A DNA stretch of 64,000 nucleotides from CAZSHG01 sp964459995 (lineage in GTDB: Bacteria > UBP14 > UBA6098). Both the position numbers and the translations under genes were made by a program. Positions 7,503-16,236 of this stretch are shown here, one piece after another. The notes under the pieces were generated by a model. That model was given only the letters and a program-made list of their open reading frames with translations, was not told the origin of the DNA and made no database searches. Location: contig CAYWOR010000001.1 of the NCBI GenBank assembly GCA_964459995.1, positions 124,001 to 188,000 of the forward strand, in the 5' to 3' direction. The stretch's first letter is position 1. Every line of letters starts with the position of its first letter.

Positions 7503-8357
7503 ATGAACAAACTCAAAATCAAAACACCGGCGAAGGTCAATCTTTGCCTTAAGTTAATCGGGGAGCGCTCCGACGGTTTTACCGATATATGGTCGATAGT
7601 GCAAACGGTCTCGCTTTTCGATGAGATCGAGATCGAAAAAACCGACAGCGGTCTGGGTTTATCCTCGAACGACCCGACCATCCCCCTCGATGAAAGCAAT
7701 ACAGTTGCCAAATCGTGGGCGGCTATGTGCCAAGTTGTCGGCATGGAGCTTGGCGCGAAAATCCATCTCGGCAAAAAAATTCCCCCTCAGAGCGGCCTCG
7801 GCGGGGGAAGTTCCGATGCCGCCGCCGTTCTGGCAGGAATCGACAGCCTCTACGGTCTCGGTATCGATATTGCAATGCTGAAAAAAATCGGCGCCGCGGT
7901 GGGAAGCGATGTGCCTTTATTTTTCGGCTCCGGCACCAGCCTTATCACCGGAAGAGGCGAGATCGTGCAAGATATCGAGTTGGACAAGGATTTCACCTTG
8001 CTTTTGATAAAGCCCCGCTATGGCATGTCCACCGCGAGGGCATATAATATCGCCAAAAAAGGCTTGACAAAGGGGTGGGCGGGGAATAATATTACGCCTT
8101 TACAGCCGCCGATGTCGGCTATCGAGGCTTGCAGAATCGGGAACGATCTGCAGAGAGCCTTCTTTAATGAATATCCGGCGGCAAAAAGCATTATTGACAA
8201 ACTCCTGTCAAGAGGTGCCGAACATGCGGCTCTTACAGGAAGCGGAAGTGCTATATTTGGGCTTTTCCCCGATTCCAAAACCGCGATGACCGCTTCGGAA
8301 GGGTTTCGCGACATATGGCGGGAGGTCGTTTCACCGGTGAATATCAGTCTCATTTGA
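7503..8357 (+). CDS. ispE: 4-diphosphocytidyl-2-C-methyl-D-erythritol kinase
   Basis: The product is 284 residues, the usual length. This GHMP-family kinase phosphorylates CDP-methylerythritol in the non-mevalonate isoprenoid pathway, upstream of the ispA product encoded 3 kb away. Motifs: N-terminal 'KTPAKVNLCLKLIGERSDGF', the ATP-binding loop 'PPQSGLGGGSSDAAAVLAG' and C-terminal 'ALTGSGSAIFGLF'. The ATG lacks an upstream ribosome site and follows the -10 box by six bases, consistent with leaderless expression. The gene is alone between the divergent LolA-like gene and tRNA-Gln. Confidence 0.95.
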   Translation: MNKLKIKTPAKVNLCLKLIGERSDGFTDIWSIVQTVSLFDEIEIEKTDSGLGLSSNDPTIPLDESNTVAKSWAAMCQVVGMELGAKIHLGKKIPPQSGLGGGSSDAAAVLAGIDSLYGLGIDIAMLKKIGAAVGSDVPLFFGSGTSLITGRGEIVQDIELDKDFTLLLIKPRYGMSTARAYNIAKKGLTKGWAGNNITPLQPPMSAIEACRIGNDLQRAFFNEYPAAKSIIDKLLSRGAEHAALTGSGSAIFGLFPDSKTAMTASEGFRDIWREVVSPVNISLI

Positions 8358-8383
8358 GAATATTCATCGTCGAAGAATATTTT
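8354..8383 (+). promoter_or_regulatory. Possible promoter of tRNA-Gln
   Basis: TTGAGA (8354-8359), an 18-bp spacer and TATTTT (8378-8383). The -35 box overlaps the stop codon of ispE, and the predicted start (~8390) falls just before the tRNA. The match is modest. Confidence 0.35.
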
Positions 8384-8392
8384 TTTGAACGA

Positions 8393-8463
8393 TGGGGTGT
8401 CGGCAAGCGGCAAGCCAACGGGCTTTGGACCCGTCATCGGAGGTTCGAATCCTCCCACCCCAG
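8393..8463 (+). tRNA. tRNA-Gln (anticodon TTG)
   Basis: The 71-nt sequence folds as a full cloverleaf. The acceptor stem is TGGGGTG (8393-8399) with CACCCCA (8456-8462) and discriminator G8463. The anticodon stem is ACGGG/CCCGT with the loop CTTTGGA, placing anticodon TTG at 8425-8427. The T arm is GGAGG/CCTCC around TTCGAAT. The 3' CCA is not encoded. It lies 26 nt before prs and may share its transcript. Confidence 0.95.
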
Positions 8464-8489
8464 TAAATTTTACAAAACTCGAGGTTGAA

Positions 8490-9473
8490 GTGAAAAACCT
8501 GAAGCTCATCATCGGAAGAGCTAACCCAAATCTTGGGCTTGATATCGCCCACCGCCTTGGAATAGAGCCTTGCAGGACACTCATTACCAATTTTAACGAC
8601 GGTGAGATTAGGTTCAAAATCGAGGAAAACATCCGCGGCATGGATGTTTTTATAATACAGCCGACCGTTCCGCCCGCCGATAATCTACTCGAGTTGTTGA
8701 TTATGATAGACGCCGCCAAACGTGCCAGTGCAAACAGGGTAACAGCGGTAATTCCCTATTACGGCTACGCGCGTCAGGACAGAAAAGACGAGCCGAGGGT
8801 GGCGATTTCCTCGAAGCTTATCGCCAACCTTATCGTTAGCGCCGGCGCCGACAGAGTTCTTACGATGGACCTTCACGCACCCCAGATACAGGGCTTCTTT
8901 GATGTTCCCACCGACCAGCTCGTTTCGGACTTGCTTTTTAAAAGGCATATCATGAAGGAAATCCTTCCGAGTATCGGCGAAACCGACCGTAAGAAAGTTG
9001 TCATTGTAAGCCCCGATATTGGCGGAGTGAAAAGGGTCGAGACGATCGCAAAAAGGCTCGATATCGAGATTGCGGCCATATATAAGCGGAGGAAATTGGG
9101 CACTCTTCAGCCGGAAGCCCTAAAAATAGTTGGCGATGTCAAAGGAAAAACAGCGATTCTTCTCGACGATATAATCGACACCGCAGGAACAATGCGTGAA
9201 GCATGCCGCCTTCTCATAAAAGAGGGCGCCGAGAGAATTTTCATCTGTGCAACGCACCCACTTCTCTCTGGTCCGGCGATGGAGCGGCTCGACGACACAC
9301 CGATGGACTCTCTGACGGTTACGGATTCCATCCCGATTCCGGAAGAAAAAAGAAGAAATTATATAAAAATTATTCCAACCGGCAGTTTTTTTGCTATGGC
9401 AATTCATAATATTCATTTCGAAAAATCCGTGGCTGTTTTACTCGACGATAAAGCCTCGGCAGAATTGTGGTAA
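8490..9473 (+). CDS. prs: Ribose-phosphate pyrophosphokinase
   Basis: The product is 327 residues. It makes PRPP from ribose-5-phosphate and ATP for nucleotide, histidine and tryptophan synthesis. The start is a GTG at 8490 preceded by GAGG; a longer open frame reaches back through the tRNA gene and is not coding. Motifs: 'NFNDGEIRFKIEENIRG', 'VIPYYGYARQDRK', 'TMDLHAPQIQGFFDVPTDQL' and the PRPP loop 'LLDDIIDTAGT'. All substrate residues look intact. It is followed 24 nt later by rplY, an order seen in many bacteria. Confidence 0.95.
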   Translation: MKNLKLIIGRANPNLGLDIAHRLGIEPCRTLITNFNDGEIRFKIEENIRGMDVFIIQPTVPPADNLLELLIMIDAAKRASANRVTAVIPYYGYARQDRKDEPRVAISSKLIANLIVSAGADRVLTMDLHAPQIQGFFDVPTDQLVSDLLFKRHIMKEILPSIGETDRKKVVIVSPDIGGVKRVETIAKRLDIEIAAIYKRRKLGTLQPEALKIVGDVKGKTAILLDDIIDTAGTMREACRLLIKEGAERIFICATHPLLSGPAMERLDDTPMDSLTVTDSIPIPEEKRRNYIKIIPTGSFFAMAIHNIHFEKSVAVLLDDKASAELW

Positions 9474-9497
9474 ACAAATATCAATTAAGGAGATAGA

Positions 9498-10124
9498 ATG
9501 GAAATCCTGACACTGAAAGCACAGAAAAGAGAACAAGTCGGCAAGGGAGCGAGTAAGAATTACCGCTCCGAAGAATTGGTTCCCGGAGTGCTCTATGGCG
9601 CGGAAAGAGAGGCGATTCACGTCCTTCTTCCCGAAAGAATCCTTACCAACATGCTCAAAACCTCAGGCGAGCATTCGCTTATTCAATTGGAAATCGAGGG
9701 CGAAAAACCGCAGTTGAGCGTCGTGGCCGAGGTTCAACATCATCCGGTTAACGACAGAATACTCCATATCGATTTCAAAGCGGTCAAGCGCGGACAGCTC
9801 ATCGAGCTTCCCGTTCCGATCGAGTTTGTTGGCGAATCAAAAGGAGTTGCCGAAGGCGGATTATTCATGGCGAATGTCCATCAAGTCAATGTTCGTGCCA
9901 CACCGATGAACATACCGACATCTATAGAGGTCGATATCACAGATCTTACCGATGAAAAAGCGCTTCACATCCGCGATATTCTTGTAGGCGAAAATGTCGA
10001 GATAATCGATGACCCCGATATGTCTGTGGCAGTTATTCTGAAACCTAAAACTCATGTCGAGGGTGAAGAGGCTGGAAGCGCTGTGGAAGCTTCAGAAAAA
10101 ACTGAAGCTCAAGAGGAAGCCTGA
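9498..10124 (+). CDS. rplY: Large-subunit ribosomal protein bL25 (general stress protein Ctc)
   Basis: The product is 208 residues, the long Ctc form: an N-terminal 5S rRNA-binding bL25 domain ('KREQVGKGASKNYRSEELVPGVLYG') and the C-terminal TL5/Ctc beta domain ('HIDFKAVKRGQ', 'VPIEFVGESKGVAEGG'), ending in an acidic tail. It binds 5S rRNA in the 50S central protuberance. AAGGAG precedes the ATG at 9498. It is likely transcribed with prs. The exopolysaccharide exporter gene starts 4 nt after its stop, so the polysaccharide cluster may be read partly from this transcript. Confidence 0.93.
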   Translation: MEILTLKAQKREQVGKGASKNYRSEELVPGVLYGAEREAIHVLLPERILTNMLKTSGEHSLIQLEIEGEKPQLSVVAEVQHHPVNDRILHIDFKAVKRGQLIELPVPIEFVGESKGVAEGGLFMANVHQVNVRATPMNIPTSIEVDITDLTDEKALHIRDILVGENVEIIDDPDMSVAVILKPKTHVEGEEAGSAVEASEKTEAQEEA

Positions 10125-10128
10125 GATA

Positions 10129-12495
10129 ATGAGGAAAAATACAGTAGCAACCGCCTTAATCATACTGTTCGCAGTAATTGTGACTGCAATTTCGCAGGAG
10201 ATACCTGCTGAGTTTGCCAAAGAATACGAAAGACTTCTCGAAGGTGCAAAATCTCAGCGAAGGCCGGTTGCTACTGAGTATTCTCAATACGAAACCCCTA
10301 CGATATACGAAAAAGAGGACACGACTTTTTTTGAAAGATCCCTCAAAGAGGAAATTGAAAGTGTCCCTAAGCCTGCCGAAAACAAGGTTTTTAATGAATA
10401 TATAGTTGTTGGAAAGGACACTGTCCAAGTTATTACGAAAGCCGCTCCGGCAGAATTGGAATTCTTCGGACGAGACATATTCCGTGGAGACATCCTTCGT
10501 GCATATCCGGATGCCCCGATGCCCGATAACTATGTAATAACCCAAGGTGATAATATTCTCGTAAATCTTTGGGGGAGTGTCGATTATCAGTATAATTTAA
10601 CTGTCGATCGAGAGGGCAAAGTATTCATACCGAAAGCGGGGACGGTTTCGGTTGCCGGATACTCGCTCGGAAGAGCTTCCGAGGCCATTAGAAACGCACT
10701 TTCCGGTATTTATACCGATTTTCAAGTCGATATTTCCGTCTCGAAAATTCGCGGTATCAGCGTTTTTGTTGTGGGCGAGGTCAAAAATCCCGGCGTTTAC
10801 GCCCTTCCTGGATTATCGAGAGCAATCGACGCGCTTGTGCTTGCCGGCGGACCCAACAGTTATGGCTCTTATAGGAGAATCCAAGTTTATCGAGGCGGAA
10901 AACTCGCCGCAAATTTCGACCTCTACAAATTCATCCTCGATGGGAAAACCGGCGATAATATTCAACTTACTAACGGCGATGTTGTAACTGTGCCTCGAAT
11001 GGGGTCGGCGGTCAAGGTCAGAGGGCAGGTTAGAAGGCCGGCGATATACGAAATCGATGATTCATCAACACTCGCCGAGGTTATAGAACTGGCCGGCGGG
11101 ACATTGCCTCAGGCTAACAGTAAGTCTATTATGATCGATCGCATAATAGATGGCAAACACCGCATAACTACTTTCGATCTTGACGACGAAATCCAAAGAT
11201 CCCAGTTATCGCTCGACGGCGATGATTTCTCGGTATTTCCAATCGAGGAGTTCAGGAATGATTTCGTCTTGCTGAAAGGGCAGGTTGTGCAATCCGGACC
11301 ATATGGCCTCTACGAATCGATGAGGATATCCGATCTACTTCGAGGAGGCGAACAGCTTCTTCCTGATGCCTACACCAAGCGCGGCGACCTCATTCGAACC
11401 CTCGATGACCGAAAAAAAGAAATTATTCCAATCAGTATTGATTCGCTTTTAGCTTATCCAGGAAGCAAGCACGACCTCTTGTTGCAGAGCGAAGACATGC
11501 TTGTAGTTTTTAATATCTGGGATATCGAAGACAAACGAGAAGTTACTGTTTCGGGTGCGATAAGACGTCCCGCAGTTTACGAGTATTTTGTTAACATGAA
11601 GGTCTCCGATCTTATTTTCGAATCCGGCGGCCTTTTAGAAAGTGCTTTTCTCGAACGCGCCGAACTGGCTCGGATAACCCCCGGAGAACTTTCTGAAATA
11701 ATATTTCTCGATCTTAAGAAGATTCTCGCGAACCCGGGCGGACCTGAGGATATAATGCTATATCCCTATGATGCACTTTTCATTAGAGAAATTCCGGGGT
11801 GGAAACTTCAGGATGTTATAACAATCACCGGCGAGGTCGAATTCCCCGGTAAGTATGCTCTTTGCAAAAAGAACGAGAGACTATCCGAGATTATCGAAAG
11901 GGCAGGAGGGTTCACTTCGGAAGCTTTCATGCCGGGAGTCGTTTTTCTGCGTCCAAAGCTGGCTGAGGATATAGAAAACAAGAATTTGGTCAACATAGTC
12001 CAACAGACGCAGGAAGCTATTCTCGATTCCGGCGGAGTAATCATCCGTCCACCTTTGCTTTTCAAATACTCCGGCGACCAGCTCGCGAGAATCATTATCG
12101 ACATCAATAAGGTCATGCGCGGAGTCCCCGAGGAGGACATCGTGCTCGAGTCCGGCGATTCTATTCATGTGCCGAAAACTCCGACAGGTGTTACGATTAT
12201 TGGAATGGTGGCTTCCAGCGGAACTATTCACTGGGTCGCGAATAAATCTGTCAAATACTATATCGAAAGAGCCGGCGGATACACCCGTAACGCCGATAAG
12301 AGCAGTATCCGTCTGGTTAGAGCGAATGGCAAGGTCGAAAAAGTTTCGGCGGGATTCCATCGTGTCGAGCCGGGCGATGTTGTAATTGTTCCTCAGAGAA
12401 TCAAAAAGCAGACCGATGTCTTCTCGATTGTCGAGCAAACCGTATCGATTCTTACTGGGATGGCAACTACGATATATATTCTCCTAAGGCTCTAA
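10129..12495 (+). CDS. Polysaccharide export outer-membrane protein (Wza-like) with six SLBB domains
   Basis: The product is 788 residues from the ATG at 10129 (ribosome site GAGGAAG in the end of rplY). A signal peptide ('ALIILFAVIVTAISQE') is followed by a Poly_export domain ('ITQGDNILVNLWGSV', 'GKVFIPKAGTVSVAGYS'). Six SLBB-type repeats then follow, recognisable as G.V..PG.Y...... L...I..AGG: 'GEVKNPGVYALPG', 'GQVRRPAIYEIDD', 'GQVVQSGPYGLYE', 'GAIRRPAVYEYFV', 'GEVEFPGKYALCK' and 'GMVASSGTIHWVA'. A C-terminal hydrophobic helix may span the outer membrane as in Wza. It should form the export channel for the polysaccharide made by the next genes. It is much longer than Wza (about 380 residues) because of the extra SLBB copies. 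Confidence 0.88.
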   Translation: MRKNTVATALIILFAVIVTAISQEIPAEFAKEYERLLEGAKSQRRPVATEYSQYETPTIYEKEDTTFFERSLKEEIESVPKPAENKVFNEYIVVGKDTVQVITKAAPAELEFFGRDIFRGDILRAYPDAPMPDNYVITQGDNILVNLWGSVDYQYNLTVDREGKVFIPKAGTVSVAGYSLGRASEAIRNALSGIYTDFQVDISVSKIRGISVFVVGEVKNPGVYALPGLSRAIDALVLAGGPNSYGSYRRIQVYRGGKLAANFDLYKFILDGKTGDNIQLTNGDVVTVPRMGSAVKVRGQVRRPAIYEIDDSSTLAEVIELAGGTLPQANSKSIMIDRIIDGKHRITTFDLDDEIQRSQLSLDGDDFSVFPIEEFRNDFVLLKGQVVQSGPYGLYESMRISDLLRGGEQLLPDAYTKRGDLIRTLDDRKKEIIPISIDSLLAYPGSKHDLLLQSEDMLVVFNIWDIEDKREVTVSGAIRRPAVYEYFVNMKVSDLIFESGGLLESAFLERAELARITPGELSEIIFLDLKKILANPGGPEDIMLYPYDALFIREIPGWKLQDVITITGEVEFPGKYALCKKNERLSEIIERAGGFTSEAFMPGVVFLRPKLAEDIENKNLVNIVQQTQEAILDSGGVIIRPPLLFKYSGDQLARIIIDINKVMRGVPEEDIVLESGDSIHVPKTPTGVTIIGMVASSGTIHWVANKSVKYYIERAGGYTRNADKSSIRLVRANGKVEKVSAGFHRVEPGDVVIVPQRIKKQTDVFSIVEQTVSILTGMATTIYILLRL

Positions 12496-13523
12496 TGAAC
12501 AATCTCCGGGACGACATATATACGCGATTCAATCTATACTTGAGGATATTCCTCAAACGAAGACGTCTTTTCTTTGCCGCTGTTCTTGCCCCATTGGTTT
12601 TCACTATAGTTTTTTCTATGATTGCGACTCCGAGTTATCAATCTGTCGCGGTCATTCTGCCTTCCGATGGCGCTACCGATGTTGGAGTTCTTGGAATCCT
12701 CGTCGGTGTTTTGGGGCGTTCCGGCTCTACAACCGAGGGTATGCCCACATCTTTTCTCTATGTCGATATTCTCAAATCCCGCACTGTTTTGAGCAATGTT
12801 CTCGAATCAGAATACGAGGACTATAAGAATCCCGGCACAAAAAAAGACCTCTATAAGCTTCTTCATCTGCCGCGAAACGACCAAGGATTCCAGGAGTTCA
12901 AAGAATTGCTCGATATCAGAAGCGATTTCGAGACAGGAATTATCACAATAAAAGCCTCCGCACCAAATCCACATCTTGCGGCGAGAATAGCCGACAACAT
13001 GATTATCTCTCTGGATAATTTTAATAAAAATGTCCGGCAGACACAGGCAAAGAAAAATCGCGACTATCTTGAAACGCGTCTCGAAGAGGCTTATATTCAA
13101 TATCAGGCTATTCTGGACACCTTTGTCCAATTCCAGAAGGCGAATAGAGGTTACCCGGTAATTAGAAGCCCTGAGCTTGAAGCGCAGGCCGAAGAACTCG
13201 ATATGCGCAAGAAAACGAAGCAAGACATATATCGGCTTTTAAACGAAGAGCTCGAGATGACCAAACTTACCGAGGCAAAGACAACGCCGGTTGTTTCGGT
13301 TCTCGATTCCGCTTCGGTGCCGGCTGAAAAGGCTTCTCCGAAAAAAATACCCATTTTCATTCTATCGCTAATTGCAAGTCTTATTATCTTGTTTATTTGG
13401 TTATTCATTCTCGAGGTTAATAATCCGACTTCAGCGGAACCCCCTGTTGTATGGGCAGAGATACACGGTGCTCTGAAGACGGATTATACCGATGTGAAAG
13501 CGGTTTTTCGGAGAAAAAAATGA
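12495..13523 (+). CDS. Chain-length determinant (Wzz/GumC-type) inner-membrane protein
   Basis: The product is 342 residues, with a transmembrane helix near residues 24-45 ('LFFAAVLAPLVFTIVFSMI') and another near the end ('PIFILSLIASLIILFIWLF'). Between them is a periplasmic region with coiled-coil character ('RQTQAKKNRDYLETRLEEAY'). This is the Wzz topology of polysaccharide co-polymerases that set chain length and contact the Wza channel. The proline-rich 'AEKASPKKIP' before TM2 is a family trait. There is no C-terminal tyrosine kinase domain. The ATG overlaps the stop of the exporter gene (TAATG) and its own stop overlaps the next start (ATGA), so the three genes are translationally coupled. 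Confidence 0.88.
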   Translation: MNNLRDDIYTRFNLYLRIFLKRRRLFFAAVLAPLVFTIVFSMIATPSYQSVAVILPSDGATDVGVLGILVGVLGRSGSTTEGMPTSFLYVDILKSRTVLSNVLESEYEDYKNPGTKKDLYKLLHLPRNDQGFQEFKELLDIRSDFETGIITIKASAPNPHLAARIADNMIISLDNFNKNVRQTQAKKNRDYLETRLEEAYIQYQAILDTFVQFQKANRGYPVIRSPELEAQAEELDMRKKTKQDIYRLLNEELEMTKLTEAKTTPVVSVLDSASVPAEKASPKKIPIFILSLIASLIILFIWLFILEVNNPTSAEPPVVWAEIHGALKTDYTDVKAVFRRKK

Positions 13524-14953
13524 AATCGGCCGACAAAGGTGTCGTTGCCAACGATAAGTATCTTCAGCTTTTTTTGATTGTGCTTTGGGCTTTTCTGGGC
13601 GCGTTGGTAATTTCAAAGCCGCTCCCCAAATTTATCCTGCCCTTCCTCACACTTAATTTTGCACTTCTGCTTCTGCTTCCCTTTCGAAGATATTTCCCCT
13701 TTTTCGTTGTAATGTCATACGCCTACCCTTCAAATAGAATTGGTTTTTTTGTTGGAGGATGGGAAGTCCAATTCATTGAGGTGTTTTTCGTATTCATTGT
13801 ATTGCTAATCTTCGTAGAACTGCTTTGGAAAGACACGAAACTCAAAATCACACCGATCTCGGTCTTAGTTGCTCTATTCGTCATAAGCACATTGGGTCAA
13901 TCGATCCGTGGAATAGTCTTGAACTATTCACTTCCATTTATTCGAACCGCCGGAAGAAATCTCGGAATGTGGAGCGTTTTTTTCCCCACGGTGGTTTTTC
14001 TTCAGAACGGTGGCAACTCAGAAAAGATCATCCGAATAATGCTTATCGGATGGGGATTATCGACAATCACCTATTTAATGGCGTATTTTGGGATTATTCC
14101 AATTCCCGATATGTATTTTCTTGGACGTCCTTGGTGGCCGCCCACCTTGAATATCGCGCTGTTCTTTCCGATAATTTTGCTCACTCTTATTCCTTTCGAG
14201 AAAACAGATGAGATTAAAAGCACCCTGACATCACTTGTTCTTATGGTTCTTTCCGCGGCAATTTTAATACCCACGCAATCACGAACGATATACGGTGTAT
14301 TGATAATAGAGATTTTCGTTATCTCCGGAATTCTTGTCGCAATCCATCAGAGAGGCCATAGATTGCTCTATTTCCTTAAGCTTATGACGATTCTCATAAC
14401 GTTGGGATTAGCTGGAATAGCGGTGTTAAGAATTATTATGGGCAATGATTTTATTGTTCTGTTTCAAACTCTGTTACGCCGTTTCGATACAATTACTAAT
14501 CTTCAGACCGACCTCGCTCTTGGCGCAAGAAGATGGCAGGTTTGGGAATCCATTCGAATACTGCAGGGCAACTGGCTTTTCGGGAGAGGATCAGGATTCG
14601 AATGGTCTTCTTTTCGGGGGATGATGAGGGTCGATAATTTCTATTTTTCCTTGCTGGTTCATCAGGGGGTGGTTGGATTAAGTATCGTTTTAGCGATATT
14701 CGGTTTATGGCTTCACAGATCTATTTGGCTAATTATCAACCGAAACCTCCTAGAGAGCTATCTGCTCAGAGCTTTTGCTATTGGCCAACCAGCTGTAATA
14801 GCGGCGATTCTTTCCTCCGGTATTACTTCCGCGGGATTTGTTTATGCGACTTCGAATGCAGTCCCGATGGTTATATTTGCAATTCTCACAGAGCATTTAT
14901 ATCGAGAATACAAATTAAAGAAAGAGCTTCAAAATTCCGAAATATCTTCCTGA
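13520..14953 (+). CDS. O-antigen ligase/polymerase-like multi-pass membrane protein
   Basis: The product is 477 residues from the ATG at 13520 (ATGA overlap with the Wzz-like gene), with about 10-12 hydrophobic segments. A large periplasmic loop carries the O-antigen ligase/Wzy_C signature region: 'GARRWQVWESIRILQGNWLFGRGSGFEW' is split over residues ~340-370, followed by 'NFYFSLLVHQGVVGL'. It either polymerises repeat units on undecaprenyl diphosphate or ligates the chain to lipid A core. The two activities cannot be separated by sequence here; the place beside Wzz/Wza favours a polymerase. Confidence 0.8.
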   Translation: MKSADKGVVANDKYLQLFLIVLWAFLGALVISKPLPKFILPFLTLNFALLLLLPFRRYFPFFVVMSYAYPSNRIGFFVGGWEVQFIEVFFVFIVLLIFVELLWKDTKLKITPISVLVALFVISTLGQSIRGIVLNYSLPFIRTAGRNLGMWSVFFPTVVFLQNGGNSEKIIRIMLIGWGLSTITYLMAYFGIIPIPDMYFLGRPWWPPTLNIALFFPIILLTLIPFEKTDEIKSTLTSLVLMVLSAAILIPTQSRTIYGVLIIEIFVISGILVAIHQRGHRLLYFLKLMTILITLGLAGIAVLRIIMGNDFIVLFQTLLRRFDTITNLQTDLALGARRWQVWESIRILQGNWLFGRGSGFEWSSFRGMMRVDNFYFSLLVHQGVVGLSIVLAIFGLWLHRSIWLIINRNLLESYLLRAFAIGQPAVIAAILSSGITSAGFVYATSNAVPMVIFAILTEHLYREYKLKKELQNSEISS

Positions 14954-15348
14954 CAAAAATCCATCATGCACCACAAAAAAACAGAGAAGAATCAAGACCA
15001 AAACCAAAATATCTGCACCTGAATTATCTCGCTTTGGATTTTCATTTCAAGATTTTCAAAATTGCGTGTCGAAATCGCGACACTCTGAGAATTCTCGCGA
15101 ATACATTTCTTATGGGCGTTTTCTTCTGGTTCGGCGTGAAATTTGCTAATAATATACCAAGTGTAATAGGAATTTTATAACCGGAGGATTACGTATATAG
15201 CGCTAAGCTATTTCAATCCGCCTTGCTATAATGGCTCAATGAAGAGGCTTTTGGAGTTTGTCCGAAATGCGCGCAAGGGGAATATTGTTGACGATACACT
15301 CTCTTAGCTTCAGAACATTCGCCGGAATCGCTAAACAACAATACGCTT
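14954..15348 (+). other. 395-bp gene-poor spacer in the polysaccharide cluster
   Basis: No complete gene is supported. The first half is AT-rich with no recognisable protein. At 15191-15306 a short frame reads as a protein-like fragment containing 'LSYFNPPCYNGSMKRLLEFV', preceded by CGGAGG but with no good start, and closed by a stop. It could be the remnant of a lost gene. A TATAAT at 15227-15232 has no convincing -35 partner. Confidence 0.4.
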
Positions 15349-16236
15349 ATGTCAAATTTGAAATCAAAAAAAGAAAGGCTCCTTATTACAGGGGCAAAAG
15401 GGATGATGGGCTCGGATATCGTCCCAATTCTCGAAAGAGAGTTCGAGGTTATCCCAACTGATATCGACGATTTGGATGTTACCAACATCGAACGTGTGCA
15501 GGCGGTTTTTAAAGAAAAACGTCCCGACTGGGTCATTCATATGGCCGCGTTGACCGATCTCGACTACTGCGAAGATAACCCGCTCACCGCGGACGCCGTG
15601 AACCATCTCGGAACCCGAAATGTCGCTCATGCATGCAAAGACAATGACATTCAGTTGATCTACATTTCCACCTCGGGAATTTTCTCGGGCAAAAAAGATG
15701 CGGCTTACAGCGAAATGGATACCCCGAAACCGCAAAATGCCTATGGTGTCAGTAAATATCGCGGAGAATGTGCGGTTCGGGAATTACTTCCCGCAGACAG
15801 GTGGATGATTCTTCGCGCGGGATGGCTTTTCGGCGGCGGATCGCGTGATATCAAGTTCGTAGGTAAAATTTACAAGCTTTGTCACGAACGCGAAACCCTC
15901 TCGGCTGTCAATGATATTTTCGGTTCGCCCAATTATAGTCTGGACATTGGAGAATTAATAATATATCTTATTTTTAATGGACATCGCGGGGTATTCCATG
16001 CTGGCAACAGCGGAATTGCTACGCGATATGATATTGCGCGGGAGATTGTCAATTTCGCCGGTGTCGAATGTGAAGTCAAACCGGTGCCATCGACAAAATT
16101 TCCCACGAAAGCGCCGAGGCCGCCGATGGAGGCTATCAGAAACGAAAACCTCGAAAAAATCGGCTATAATATGCGCCCATGGCGAGAAGCTTTGAAGGAG
16201 TATATCGAGCGACTCAAATGCGAATTGCGATATTAG
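15349..16236 (+). CDS. dTDP-4-dehydrorhamnose reductase-like (RmlD) NAD-dependent sugar reductase
   Basis: The product is 295 residues, an extended SDR. The Rossmann glycine motif is 'LLITGAKGMMGSDIVPIL'. It is followed by 'DVTNIERVQAVFKEKRPDWVIHMAALTDLDYCE' in pieces, the active-site pattern 'YISTSGIFSGKK...YGVSKYRGE' with the YxxxK tyrosine-lysine pair, and 'ILRAGWLFGGG'. RmlD completes dTDP-L-rhamnose for glycan synthesis. No rmlA/B/C is nearby, so the exact sugar is not certain. The downstream glycosyltransferase overlaps it by 19 nt; many DUF1972 enzymes transfer rhamnose, which supports a rhamnose route. The ATG lacks a strong ribosome site. Confidence 0.82.
   Translation: MSNLKSKKERLLITGAKGMMGSDIVPILEREFEVIPTDIDDLDVTNIERVQAVFKEKRPDWVIHMAALTDLDYCEDNPLTADAVNHLGTRNVAHACKDNDIQLIYISTSGIFSGKKDAAYSEMDTPKPQNAYGVSKYRGECAVRELLPADRWMILRAGWLFGGGSRDIKFVGKIYKLCHERETLSAVNDIFGSPNYSLDIGELIIYLIFNGHRGVFHAGNSGIATRYDIAREIVNFAGVECEVKPVPSTKFPTKAPRPPMEAIRNENLEKIGYNMRPWREALKEYIERLKCELRY

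Noticed and set aside
8385..8489. N-terminal extension of prs back through the tRNA-Gln gene
   Set aside because: The extension would translate a cloverleaf tRNA. The GTG at 8490 after GAGG gives the normal Prs N-terminus.
14707..15180. A 157-codon frame overlapping the end of the O-antigen ligase-like gene
   Set aside because: It is out of frame over the ligase-like gene for half its length and reads as basic, low-information sequence with no family resemblance.
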